Shown in pieces: positions 23,022 to 33,627 of a stretch of 64,000 nucleotides of DNA (its first letter is position 1; every line of letters starts with the position of its first letter). This stretch comes from Pezicula radicicola. Taxonomy: Eukaryota; Ascomycota; Leotiomycetes; Helotiales; Dermateaceae. A program made the position numbers and the translations under genes. Where the stretch lies: assembly GCA_003008705.1 (NCBI GenBank), contig PDUO01000030.1, positions 63,985 through 127,984 on the forward strand, written 5' to 3'. The notes under the pieces were generated by a model. It worked only from the letters and a program-made list of their open reading frames with translations, did no database searches and was not told the DNA's origin.

Positions 23022-26000
23022 TTATGAATGTTCGGCTCTAGATTTTGCATCAGAAGTCGACGTGACCTCAGCCTCATCCCTAGTTCCCCAATGATACGTT
23101 ATCCAATCCCAGAACGAAATAGGATCCGCATTGACTAGATGATTGAGGTTAGGTACAGTATAATCGTATCTCCTCTGCTCTGTTGCAATAAGCTCCTGAA
23201 TACGAGCTGCTTTAGTGTGATCTTGATAATAGGTAGCATGTTGAAGATGAACCATTAAATCTTGAGCCTCGAAGATTGTTGTTGAAAACAAGGAGCCTTC
23301 TACATGTTAGCATCTACTTTTATACCAAGTAGTTTTCAACTTACCCCCTTTTACTGCTTCCCCAATTTGTATTATCGTTGAGACAGTCAATCGATCTCCT
23401 TGCAACCTGAATTCAGCTGGCCAGGTCTGTATCCCTAGGTCTATCGCTGCAACAATAAATTTGCCTACGTCTCTGACAGCGGTCATGCAGATATTAATAG
23501 GAGTACCACTACTATGGTATTCCACAATCTCAGCAGTGCTATACTCTACGTCCATCAAATAAGCTCCTTGGTGGTTATTATAAGTGCTCGCACCAATATT
23601 CATAGAAGCTAGCCCACCCCGAGCAAATCTCTCATAGAATACTCCACAGGTAAAGATAGTGCTCCTCATAGGGCGGGATGGGTGGTGAGACCACTGCCTA
23701 AGTCTTTCAAGGCATGCAGAACGACCGCGATCTAGTGGATCGTCTCTAGGTCGAGCCGGTCGACGGACCGGAGGCCCTTCAAACTCAGCTGGAACGAAAC
23801 GACGCACGCTTGAACGAGCGGCAGCATTCATAAGATTGATCTGCGGATGGCCTTGAACAGTTGAGATAACTAGATCTACTCCTATGAGACAGAACCGAAG
23901 ATCATCCTCATTATTGTAGTCGACAACAGCTACTGCATAGCCACGAGCTTCCAGTTGAGGTTGCGGCTATTAATCACCATGTTATCACCGCAGCTAAACA
24001 CTACAAGGGGCATTTTTATTCTCACCTGTCTAGAAAGTAGAATGAATGGGTGTGCTGTTTCGTTGAGATAATGGGCAAAGATCTGGGCTAAGCCTCCAGT
24101 CCCAGCTATTGCTATCCTCACCATAGTGTCGTTTCCTTTGAGGTCGTGAAGTCTATTCAAAATGTCGGTCTCCATTTCGAATTCTTCGATTATTTCATTG
24201 ACCTCAACATCTCTCAGGGAACGAAAGTCCTTTTCTGTGATCTTCTGAATCTCATTTTGAATCCGTTGGAGAGCTTTTATTGATTCTGGGACAGCTTCTC
24301 TTCCCTCGTCAGATTTAACCAGCTGCTGATCTTTCATCTTTTGGATGCGCAACAGATCATTACGCAAGTTCTTGAGAATCGTTGCTGCAAAGACGGCCTC
24401 ATCCATGTTATTCAGCGTTTGCGTGGCTAAGTTTAATGTAATGTCGATGGCGGTCATAAATGAAGCCCAGTCATCTACTGGAATAATTTCAATTTCATTA
24501 TAACGATCTGATTCGAAAGCCGTGGCATCGGAGCTATTATCATAGTCACTATTGCTGTTGTCATCATCTTTTTCCAAATCGACATCGAGCGGAAGTGCGA
24601 ATGCGGCGAAACGTTCGAGATGGAATGCCATATGCTTTTGTAGCTCAGTAGACGTTGGAAATTCTGCAAGACAGACGAAGCATTCCCTATGATCATCACT
24701 ATCTACTGTTTGACATGAATCGATCATTCGTTCGAGGCCGAATTCTCCGCTGAGTACATGGTCGGTACGTTGAATGTGATTCACGAGTTCGGTTCTCAAT
24801 CGAAATTTCGTTATGGGATGTTCAGGACATTTCCATTTACTCCTATGAGTCCACTGCTCATGGTGAAGCCACTCAGTTTGGGTACCAAAATACTGGTTGG
24901 GGTTAGGGCAGTTGAGGTAAGTGCACATATAGGGCCGGAGATCATGTAGAAGATGTGCTCTAGCGAGGGGTTTCGTTAGTATACAATAGTTCTAAATATA
25001 TTGAGAACGCTATAGAATCACTTGCCTCCAATTTCTTGGACTCTGATATCTTGCTGGACAAATGACGAAGCAATACGGGCACTCAAAGTCCCTACCTCGC
25101 ATCAAACCTCTTGGCAATGGCGGAAGTTCAACCTTAGAACCGTCCAGACCTCTGGCTGCCGTTATAATAGACACCGTTGATTTGTCTCCATCTGAGGCCA
25201 TATCGACCGGATGTATTGCAGTTGCTGTTGTAAATGACAACGCAGTCCGGCCGGTTGAACTCTGTATATCTTTATGGCGAGGGTTGACTCTATCACTACT
25301 TCTTAAAGTCTCTGGACCTTTGTTACTCTCACTGTTGCCAGGCTTCTCTTTCAGTGGATCAACTGGAACAACTTTAAATTGATCACTGTGAATTTCTGTG
25401 CCAAGTTTGTTTTGATGTTGTCTCCAGTACTTGAACTGTTGACGCCTCTTTGTGATTGAGTTGGCCAATCGTAAGACTCTTAGATCCTTCTTTAATTCAA
25501 GGATAGAAGTATCTCGCTGTTCTCGGAGGAGGGCTGACAGGTCATCATGAGTTTGCTCATTCATCAGTTGTGTTCCGTAAGGTATGTCTCTCAGCAGTTG
25601 ATCCTTCCGTAATTGAAGAATGACATCGATGATATATCCTAGGTCAAAAGTTGGCAGTAGCGAAAATATATCAAGACTAGTCTCTTTGTCAACAGCTGGT
25701 AACTGGGAGAAAAGATCAATTCCCGTCTCCTTGTCTATCTTCTGATAAGCTGCCGCTCTTGAAATTCTGATGTCTAGAACTGGATTCCTGACAAATCTTG
25801 ACATTTTATAAAGGGTGTCATTGATATTGACTATGCTGATCAACCGTTGTTGTAGCTCCGTCGGGGGTTTGTGATTACTGTCCGTCTCTCTGCTTTTTTC
25901 AGACGAGTCATCCTCACTTCTCAAAGAGCTGTCATCATCGCTCTCAGAATTTTCTATCTCCATGCGAACTTCCTGTTCGTAGGGAAGTCTTACGCCGGAT

Positions 26001-26875
26001 AAGATAAGGGTCACTTTAAGCTCTTAGCAACATAAAGACTTTTGTATGATTTCGAAGAAAAGATCAAGCTTACTTTCTTGCAAACAGCTATGTAGTTCTT
26101 TCAAAAGCTTTAAGATACTCTCGTGCACAAGAGGCAGTTCTCGAAGGCGATAGTCGAGGGAACTATGGCCTCTCTGCAGGGCCCCAATATTTGCGAACCA
26201 CACTCTGAAGCGGCCGAGCTCGTCCTCAAGAGATCCAGGTCGAATTAAGTTGCTGAGCGCGTCAGGAGCACTGGATAGGGCTTGTCGTACAAGAGCAAAG
26301 GCCTTCAGACATTCCGAAGTATTGTGATGGGCTGCTGATGTCGCAGTCAACTTTTGATCTTGCGAGATCACTTCAGCAAGAGCCCTAGATTCACGTATAT
26401 GAGTATCTAAAGTCAAGAGAAAGATCTTAGACTCCTCAGCTTACTGGGGTTCATTGTCAAAAGCAAAGCTGAGCAAAGCATTCTGACGACGTAATTTCTC
26501 CACAATAGATTGCGTATTGATAATACTTGGGGAGGGTTTGGCCAGCTTTCCTGGTGTAAGGCTCGATACAGAGATGTTCCCAATGCTGTTTTCTGCAATT
26601 GATTGCAGTATTTGCTTCACCTGTTCAAGTGGCCCGCCGTCAATCTCGAGCTCTTGGATGCAAAGTGCCAATTCGGACCCATGTTCGGACTGGCCATGAA
26701 GTTCACGTAGCAATGAGAATGTGTCCTCCAGCACTTCCCTGATGGGCTCGTTATCGGATTCCCCATCACGACTGGCAAGCTTGTCGTTTCCAAGAGCCCG
26801 AATCGCATTGTCAACCAATTCTTGAACAGCGACGATGGAGCTCGAACGATCTGATGGTGATGTCAGCCCAGCCAT
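23022..26875 (-). CDS. acuF-like C2H2 zinc-finger protein fused to an NmrA-like reductase
   Basis: Six exons (26875-26445, 26384-26074, 26013-25026, 24959-24026, 23966-23345, 23299-23022) join in phase and total 1188 codons. Residues about 1-145 are a helical region of unknown type. The next part (CLKAFALVRQAL, EDELGRFRVWFANIGALQ) is the N-terminus of the fungal acuF-like C2H2 family. Zinc-binding segments follow from about residue 563 (ECPYCFVICPARY, CTYLNCPNP, WLHHEQWTH, CFVCLAEF, HMAFHLERFA). A coiled-coil-like linker leads without a stop to MVRIAIAGTGGLAQIFAHYL at residue 856. That is the NADP-binding start of an NmrA/isoflavone-reductase-like protein, complete to residue 1187 (FTCGVFYERFARGGL, LQGDRLTV). 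The intron at 25025-24960 has a GC donor. Whether cells make one fused protein, or two from an internal promoter, cannot be told here. Confidence 0.75.
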
Positions 26876-27244
26876 GGTATTCTGAGTATATTGGCAACTC
26901 TATGAGGTCGTCCGTTACGTGCTCTAGTATATCCTCAAGTAACCTTGCCTGTTTCCATGATTCTTTGGAATGATGTTGTCGCGAGGCTACAGCAAAGCTA
27001 CTCGACATCCATTGGCTGTGGATAATATCCAATCTTCTGGCCTGCATGACATGAAGAATAATCACCCACGCACTAGCCGCATCGGGCTGGCCAGCTCAGA
27101 CATCGAAAGACTTTCTCAAGCCTCACTACACCAATGTTGGAAAAGGCTGAATCATCATTTCGAGCGAAGAATTAGAATTAGTAACTCTCCAAACTTGAAA
27201 GTACCTCGGGCTACACAAAGAACATCGACGCAGGAATTGACAAG
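26876..27244. promoter_or_regulatory. Shared divergent promoter region
   Basis: The 369 bp between the start of the C2H2-NmrA gene (-) and the start of the DUF7580 gene (+) must hold both promoters. No specific box was recognised. Confidence 0.45.
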
Positions 27245-29099
27245 ATGGTCACCGGTGTTGAGACCGCAGGCCTGGTTCTTGCCGTTCTCCCTCGGTTTAT
27301 CTCTGCTCTAGAACAATACCAGGAAGGACTGGAGCCCATCAAACTCTTCTTAGATTTCGATAACCAGCTTCCAGTTCACATTCATCGATTGACATGCCAA
27401 CACGTGCAATACGAGCTAACACTCCGCATACTGCTGTCGGGCATTGCAGAAGGCGATGAGCTCACGGAGATGATTGCGAATCCATTCGGAGACACCTGGA
27501 AAGACACGGAGATGCAGAAAAAGCTAAAGTACCGACTTCGGGATTCATATATTGTGTATGAAAGAACGGTTCAGCGCATGGAAGGACTCATGAAGGCGTT
27601 ATCGAAGGATTTAAAGGTTGACCAAACAAAAAGGGTATGTAGAATGTTCAAGTGCCATGTCCAAGTGCCACACTCAAGATTGACATCCACAGGCTGATCG
27701 ATCAGATCTCGAGTCTCTTTTAGTTAATCACCCTCGACGCGGCGGCAAATTCGAGTTCACTAATCGCGTAAAATTTGGCATGTCAAGGAAGAAGATGAAA
27801 AACCTTCTCGATGAACTTGACGAGTGCAACAAGCAGCTCGAAAGTTTTACAAACAAGACTGCCCAGCTCGAAATATACCAAGCTAGGGTTAAGCCAACAC
27901 TTTCCATCTCTTTCAGCAACCAGATAAGAGAATATTCGAAGAGCTTATACAAAGTCATGTGCCTCGGTCTCAATTGTCAAGCATCGCACAAAGCGAAATT
28001 GCAACTAGAGCAACACAGCAAAGCTAGAAAAGATGGGATGAAGGCAGAAAGAGCGAAACTACCAATTAGCTCTTCAGTATGTTTCAATGTCTCTTTCTTC
28101 ACGCCTAGTGCTTCCGATCGAGCTGCACCTGACACATCATGGATCTGGCAAGATACAAAAGTCCATGCTGTTACACTAGAGGATCTCCAAGCACCACCGA
28201 GAACGAGGAATGATCGTGTTCGCTTTGCTTATAGTGTAAATAACCCTTCAACGAGTGGCACAGGTCCTGTACCGTCTGCTATCGACTTTACGACGCTCCA
28301 ACAAATTCAAGATATATGCACCGCTACCAGACAACATCAAATAGCCCATTGCTGTCTAGGATTTTGTTTAGACTGTCAAGGAGGGCTAAGGGGAGGATAC
28401 GGCATCCAAAAATCTCCACACTTGCGTCCTGACACTGTCAGTCTCGGCGATATTCTATTTTCTTCTGACGGATTTCTTTTAAGCAGAAAACAACGCCTTG
28501 TTCTTGGGTACATAATTGCTTCTTCGTATCTTCAACTACAGGCGACATCGTGGCTTCGAAATGACTGGGGCAAAGAGGACATCGTTTTTGATGCTGACAA
28601 GTCAAGCACGTCATGGAAGTTAGATGTTGAATATCCGTGCATAGCGCACAGCTTTGAGAGAGATATCGATATGCCGTACCGTGATATTGAGATTCAGAAC
28701 ATTGCTATAGCTGGGGCAGCCCCAGGAAATCAGTCGGGGGTTACTAACCCTCGGGGCAACTCGAGCATTCTTAATCTTGGAATACTTCTCATGGAGCTCT
28801 ACACTGGCAAGACTCTGGAGCAGTACTGCAGCGATGTCTCTCTTCCAGTAGGATCAGATCTAGGCACACATCTCAGTAATCTCCACAAGCTTTTCGCTAC
28901 ACATCAGTGGCTGGAGGAACTTAAAGAAGGAGGCCACCTATCACAGGCCTATATTGGAGCCATCTGTCGTTGTATCCAGGGCTATTTTGATTCCGCTATT
29001 GGCGAAGATGAAGCGGTATTTCGACAGTCTATTCTGGACAACGTGGTGTTACCGGTCGAGGAGGAGATGCAAACCTTTGTCGGCAAGAGCAGGCCTTGA
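27245..29099 (+). CDS. DUF7580-type protein, possible self/non-self recognition factor
   Basis: Exon 1 (27245-27634) and exon 2 (27693-29099) are joined in phase 0 across a 58 bp intron (GTATGT...CACAG), giving 598 residues. The N-terminus VETAGLVLAVLPRFISALEQ is the amphipathic start found in fungal prion-inhibition/HET-S-like and DUF7580 proteins. The middle is helical with a charged coiled coil (KKMKNLLDELDECNKQLESF). The C-terminal half (SLGDILFSSDGFLLSRKQRL, LNLGILLMELYTGKTLEQ) looks like a degenerate kinase-like lobe, as reported for DUF7580 families. No catalytic kinase motifs such as HRD or DFG are visible. Its divergent partner is the C2H2-NmrA fusion. The function is unknown; an incompatibility-type role is inference. 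Confidence 0.78.
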
Positions 29100-29704
29100 T
29101 GATTTTACGGTAAGATCGAAAGTAACAGGGCGACATGGCGTACTTCTGTTCCTTCGGGATAGAAAAGGCTTTGGTGACTCTTTCTTAAGATATGCTGAAT
29201 AATGGTGAAGCCTCTAGTGCACTCGCTTATTAAAGGGGTTGCTCTCAACTAATTACCTTATGTTGGGCAAAGTTGGATTAGTGCAAACTGTTACAGTCGC
29301 CCTACAAGACAAACTGGATGCAGTAGCCGTAGGCAGGATTGAGTAAATGCTAGGGAACTTTGAATGATTGTCAGCTTACTTGAAGATGTAAAAGTTAGCT
29401 GTAGAACTACTCAACATGAGGTCCAGGTTAGCCTTGACGACGTCAGACCGCTATTATTCGCAATACAGGCCTGGCTTCCTAAATATCTTCTGCTTCATCA
29501 ATGAAAACAAATGGAGAGCAACAGGCAGACCGAAAGGTTCTCTCTCACAGTAACGACAAAGAATTATTGTCATATGGCTATGTCAATACCAGTGTTTAAA
29601 TATGCACGGTAGCAATAGCATGAAGGCAATCTAGTCGCACACCCCTGCTTTTAGGTCTCTTCCAGCATTATCCTACGTGGCCAGCTCTGCCGCCTTACCT
29701 CTTA

Positions 29705-30107
29705 AGGTCCTGTTTGGTTCGCGTTTTTCAGACGTTAGACGTCTCTAAACGCCAGACTATATGGAGGCACGGGCCTGCATTTTCGACTTGAGCGTTTAGA
29801 AGCATTTCTATATAAAAAATCCCAGGTCTATGTCTTTAGATACTTCCAGATGTACTACCTCTTTTCTACCAAAAAGCATCTGAACTGAAATTATTACATC
29901 TGGAGCCTCGAGCCTCTATTTGCCCTCTCAAGGTTCTCAAAGGCTTTAGCATATGAACTGAAAGTTGCCAAACGCTAATTGCTAATTTTTGTATAGAAAT
30001 CGATCTATTTCAGATCTAGGGTTATGAAATAATCTGAAATAAATCACATCTGAAAGCGTATGGTCAGTTGCGTCTGACGTCTGGAAAAGCGGACCAAACA
30101 AGGCCTG
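29705..30107. mobile_element. MITE with about 36 bp inverted ends (GGCCTTGTTTGG type)
   Basis: The left end reads AGGTCCTGTTTGGTTCGCGT then TTTTCAGACGTTAGACG. The right end, complemented, reads AGGCCTTGTTTGGTCCGCTT then TTCCAGACGTCAGACG. About 30 of 36 positions agree. The 400 bp element is noncoding. A terminus of the type GGCCTTGTTTGG is common in non-autonomous hAT-like elements, but no clear 8 bp target duplication is visible, so the superfamily stays open. Confidence 0.6.
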
Positions 30108-30355
30108 TCCAAATATTTCGTCGTATCCCGTATATAAGTGCCGGAATGCTTGATAATACTTCGTACCTTATGGCCCTTTCTCTACTGAAAGAGCCTTCGA
30201 AACTAGCCTGAGCCAAGCCCTGACCCCTGAGCCATGATGCTAGGCAGCCCAATATTATTATCAGAAAATCCCAAAGCGAAGATGATATGTAATGGATTTT
30301 GTCACGTGCGCAAGGCATCCGTGAAACCAAAGTATTTACGCAATCAAGAGCAATG

Positions 30356-30598
30356 TTATGCATAGTACATTAAAATATCAGCAAGTGACGACCTTCGTAG
30401 CACTGCTGTGCCTCTGAAATGCATTTCAGCATTAGAAATCTCATCTTGAAGGGGAAAGGGGATACGCGGTCTTTCAGGATCTCGGGTGGTTAATTTGCCC
30501 GGTGAGTTGAGCTTTGTAAGATGGTCTTCTCCGCATATACATTTAGCCTTCAACTCCAGTTCATCTTTGCAACGGCCACAAATCTTGCAACAGTACAT
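30356..30598 (-). CDS. Possible small cysteine-rich protein
   Basis: An 80-codon frame starts CCKICGRCKDELELKAKCIC and so has a zinc-ribbon-like CxxCxxC spacing followed by CxC. No homologous family was recognised and the rest is low in information. It may be a real small gene or a chance frame. Confidence 0.2.
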   Translation of the reverse strand: MYCCKICGRCKDELELKAKCICGEDHLTKLNSPGKLTTRDPERPRIPFPLQDEISNAEMHFRGTAVLRRSSLADILMYYA

Positions 30599-30777
30599 TT
30601 ATCAATATTATCACCTACAATAACTTCTGTTCCAATTTCAAGCATCCAAGGCGCAAGCCAACCCGCGGTGTCGAACGCTAGTGCTATCAAACAGTAGATC
30701 TGTGAAGGTTGCTGCTCATTATGTTTGGAACTATGTCAATCGTTACTTCTGCATTTTTGAGAAATAGAGGTAGAAAC

Positions 30778-31571
30778 ATGCTCGTCGCGATAGTTTTAGC
30801 CGCTTCTCTCGTCTCTGCGGATACTGTGGTGAATTTACTCCTAGGAGATTCATCTATTGGAGAATCTGATATTAGATTTCGAGGAAAAGTGGTGGGATCC
30901 ATCATCGATGTAGTGCGTTCACCAATCTCCTGTCGCTTCAGTAACTAACACAAAATAGGATTCCACAGCAACAACTTATGATGTTGCCTGTGCTACTACC
31001 GGTTCAATTGAATTCCCATTTACAACGCCCGCCTGCGTAGGTGGCGATCATGTTACCATTACCCAAGGCCCCTCTACTATGTTTCTAACACAAGTCTTCA
31101 TCACGGCGAACACCTCCCAGTAAGAAGGATTCACGACCAATCCCTTATCTTTGTTTTCTTCCACGACAATCAATTAATACTATATACAGGAACTTCCGAG
31201 AAGGCTGCACCTTCTCCAACACCGAGACCGCGACATGTTCCCTGATAAACACTATTAGCGAAGTACTCGTAGTTGATGGACAGACCACAACCACCTCATA
31301 TACAGAATCCAGTTCAGGGGTTAATGCCTCTCCCACAAACGCACCTCTATACTTCACGGTGACTATCACAGCCGGTCTTGAAAAGATAAACGCCTCTCAA
31401 GTGACAGCCACTCCAACCTCCGCCATCACAGGGTTGTCAGGCTCTGCGACTACATCTCCGTCTGCATCAGCTACTACAAGCCGTACGTCATCTGGAGTTG
31501 AACAAGCTATTGTAAAGGGAAAATGGACGCTATTACCAACATTGTTTATAATTATATATCTTGCTCTATAG
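30778..31571 (+). CDS. GPI-anchored-type cell-surface protein
   Basis: Exons 30778-30909, 30959-31119 and 31190-31571 join in phase to give 224 residues. The N-terminus MLVAIVLAASLVSA is a signal peptide; further in-frame Met codons at 30709, 30721 and 30733 would bury it, so 30778 was chosen. The body has four cysteines (ACATT, PACVGG, EGCTF, TATCSL). A Ser/Thr-rich stalk (TSPSASATTSRTSSG) comes next, and the C-terminus is hydrophobic (TLLPTLFIIIYLAL). This architecture is that of a GPI-anchored wall or membrane protein of fungi. No named family was recognised. Confidence 0.75.
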
Positions 31572-33627
31572 AAAATTTCATTATCCCCTAGATGGTATAG
31601 ATCCAGTTCAGGGGTGAGCTAGCGCGTGCTCGTCGCTAACTAATAATAGTTACTACCGACGCTATCGGTCTACCTAAAAGTATATGCAATTTGTATAGGT
31701 TTCCTGCTCTATAGCTATAAACTTTCGCTTTTTTATATGATTTTATTGCCTTAGAGCTAGTAGAGCCCCGAATTTCCCTGTATATATACACGAGGACATA
31801 GGAAGTAGTATATACTTAATGTTTAAACTTAAGCTCATATAATATCTATGTTAAATATAGATCTATACCACCTAGGACATAACTTTATAGCTTTGTTTTT
31901 TCTAGTAGCTTCAGATAATACTATAATAACAAATGCTCTGTTTTCATATTTATTTCAAAACACTTCAAACGTAATATCTTATTTTTAATTGGCTTATTAC
32001 TTTGTAAGTACTACAATAATAATAAAACAAACAAAGAAATTCAAGAGACACTTTTACTTTGTAATATAAACTATAGCCGGAACTAATATAACAGTTAGAC
32101 TTAATATATTTACTAACTTGTGTTAAAAAACAAACAATGAGTATAATATCTGCTTAATACAACACTCTTGTTTTAGGTGATTTATAAAAATACTAATTGT
32201 TGAATGGGTACAATATAAGTGGGCAGCAACATATGGTGGCAAGGGGTTTGTGTTATATTCTGTGTGGAAGCTAGAGTGCTAGAATGGGCCTACTTGTAGT
32301 AGTAGGACGATCACATGACTATTCCCATATTCACTGAATCCGACACTAATTTATTGTCCATCTTTGCTTTTTTCAAATGGGAAAAATAACTTTGGGTAGT
32401 GTACTTTTTCGGTTATTTGTTTTTGTATATCTTAATCAAGTCCAACAAGTACTTTAATAACCTCCGTACAGTTAGTAGGTCAATGTTCTTAGCACTTATA
32501 TATTGAAGAAAAGCATAATCATGTAATACAAGGAGATTTCATTGCATGCATTGGCATTAATTTCTTTGTTAAGGTTGTTAACTTCAATGCTATTAATAGC
32601 AAAAGCGATAATTTTGATAAAATCTTCCAATAACGTAAGATTATAAAGGTTAACACTACTGTAGGATATTCTTTAGCACATCTGTTTAACAAAAAATAAA
32701 AATTAGGACAAGAGTCATATTAGATTTTAAGAGGGTATGATTTACTGATTCTACACGTTCACCTACCTCTAGTAAGCCTTCCAAGTCTTCGGTTCAAGAC
32801 AATGTCGAACTTCGAAACTATCAATATGAACGTTATTCTAGCTTAACTCTTTCCCTCGAGCTTATTGAAGGACCTGCTTCAAGTAGATTCGAGGAACGGA
32901 TAAGATAAAAGTAATTAAGTAGTCTAATGGGAGAAAGTATAAAAAGGCAAAACCTAGAAAAAATAAGAAAGCTGCAAAGGGGCATTCTCCTTAAACAAGG
33001 ACTAAACGCTGCACCACATTGCAAAAGGAATGCGCTTTAAGAGACTGAAGGATTTATTTTTCGCCGACTTGACCAACGTTGGGTGAAGCTATTCAGAACC
33101 ATGGATGGCGATCTGCCAACCTGACTGACGTTCAGGCCCTCCCGGCAGTAAACGTGCACTACCGGCTTCGCTAAAACAGATTAGCCTAGTTTCGTCCCGC
33201 CAGCAAAGCACCGCAAAAATACTAACTCTCTTCAAAAAATAGCCTGGCCTCTCTCTTCCTCTCTTCTTCTTCTTCTTCTCCTCTTCACGCACCCCACCCC
33301 CCTCCAACTCCACGGTACCTGTCAATCTATTCTACCTACCAGTGTTAGACAATCCCCCCTTTCTTCTCGAGACCCTCTGGCCCCAACTGCTCCATTTCCA
33401 CATCCCTACTTAACTGTAGAGACGTGACTCGCCGCATCGTCAATCCACCGCGCAGAGACGACAAAGCCTTCGACCGCCCAATAAACAAGCCACCTCTCTC
33501 GAACTCGAGACAAAGAAACGCGAAAACCTTATTCACATTGCGCGATCGATCGGACAAGAAGACACACAACACAAAGATACAAACCTGCCACCCGAACAAA
33601 TCTACACAACTGTGACTTTCAGTAGCC
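31572..33627. other. AT-rich intergenic region and leader of eIF2A
   Basis: Positions 31600-32750 are AT-rich and repeat-poor, with no gene. ATCCAGTTCAGGGGT at about 31601 repeats a stretch inside the last exon of the GPI-type gene (about 31309). The last 600 bases are GC-richer and form the eIF2A promoter and leader. Confidence 0.45.
33240..33300 (+). promoter_or_regulatory. Pyrimidine-rich tract upstream of eIF2A
   Basis: A CT-rich run (CTCTCTCTTCCTCTCTTCTT and onward) lies about 340 bp ahead of the eIF2A start. Such tracts are common in promoters or leaders of highly expressed fungal genes. Confidence 0.4.

Larger units (their letters stand above)
29100..30777. other. Intergenic region with hAT-like MITE
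   Basis: No supported gene, apart from a low-confidence cysteine-rich frame at 30356-30598 (-). A MITE-like element occupies 29705-30107. Confidence 0.45.
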
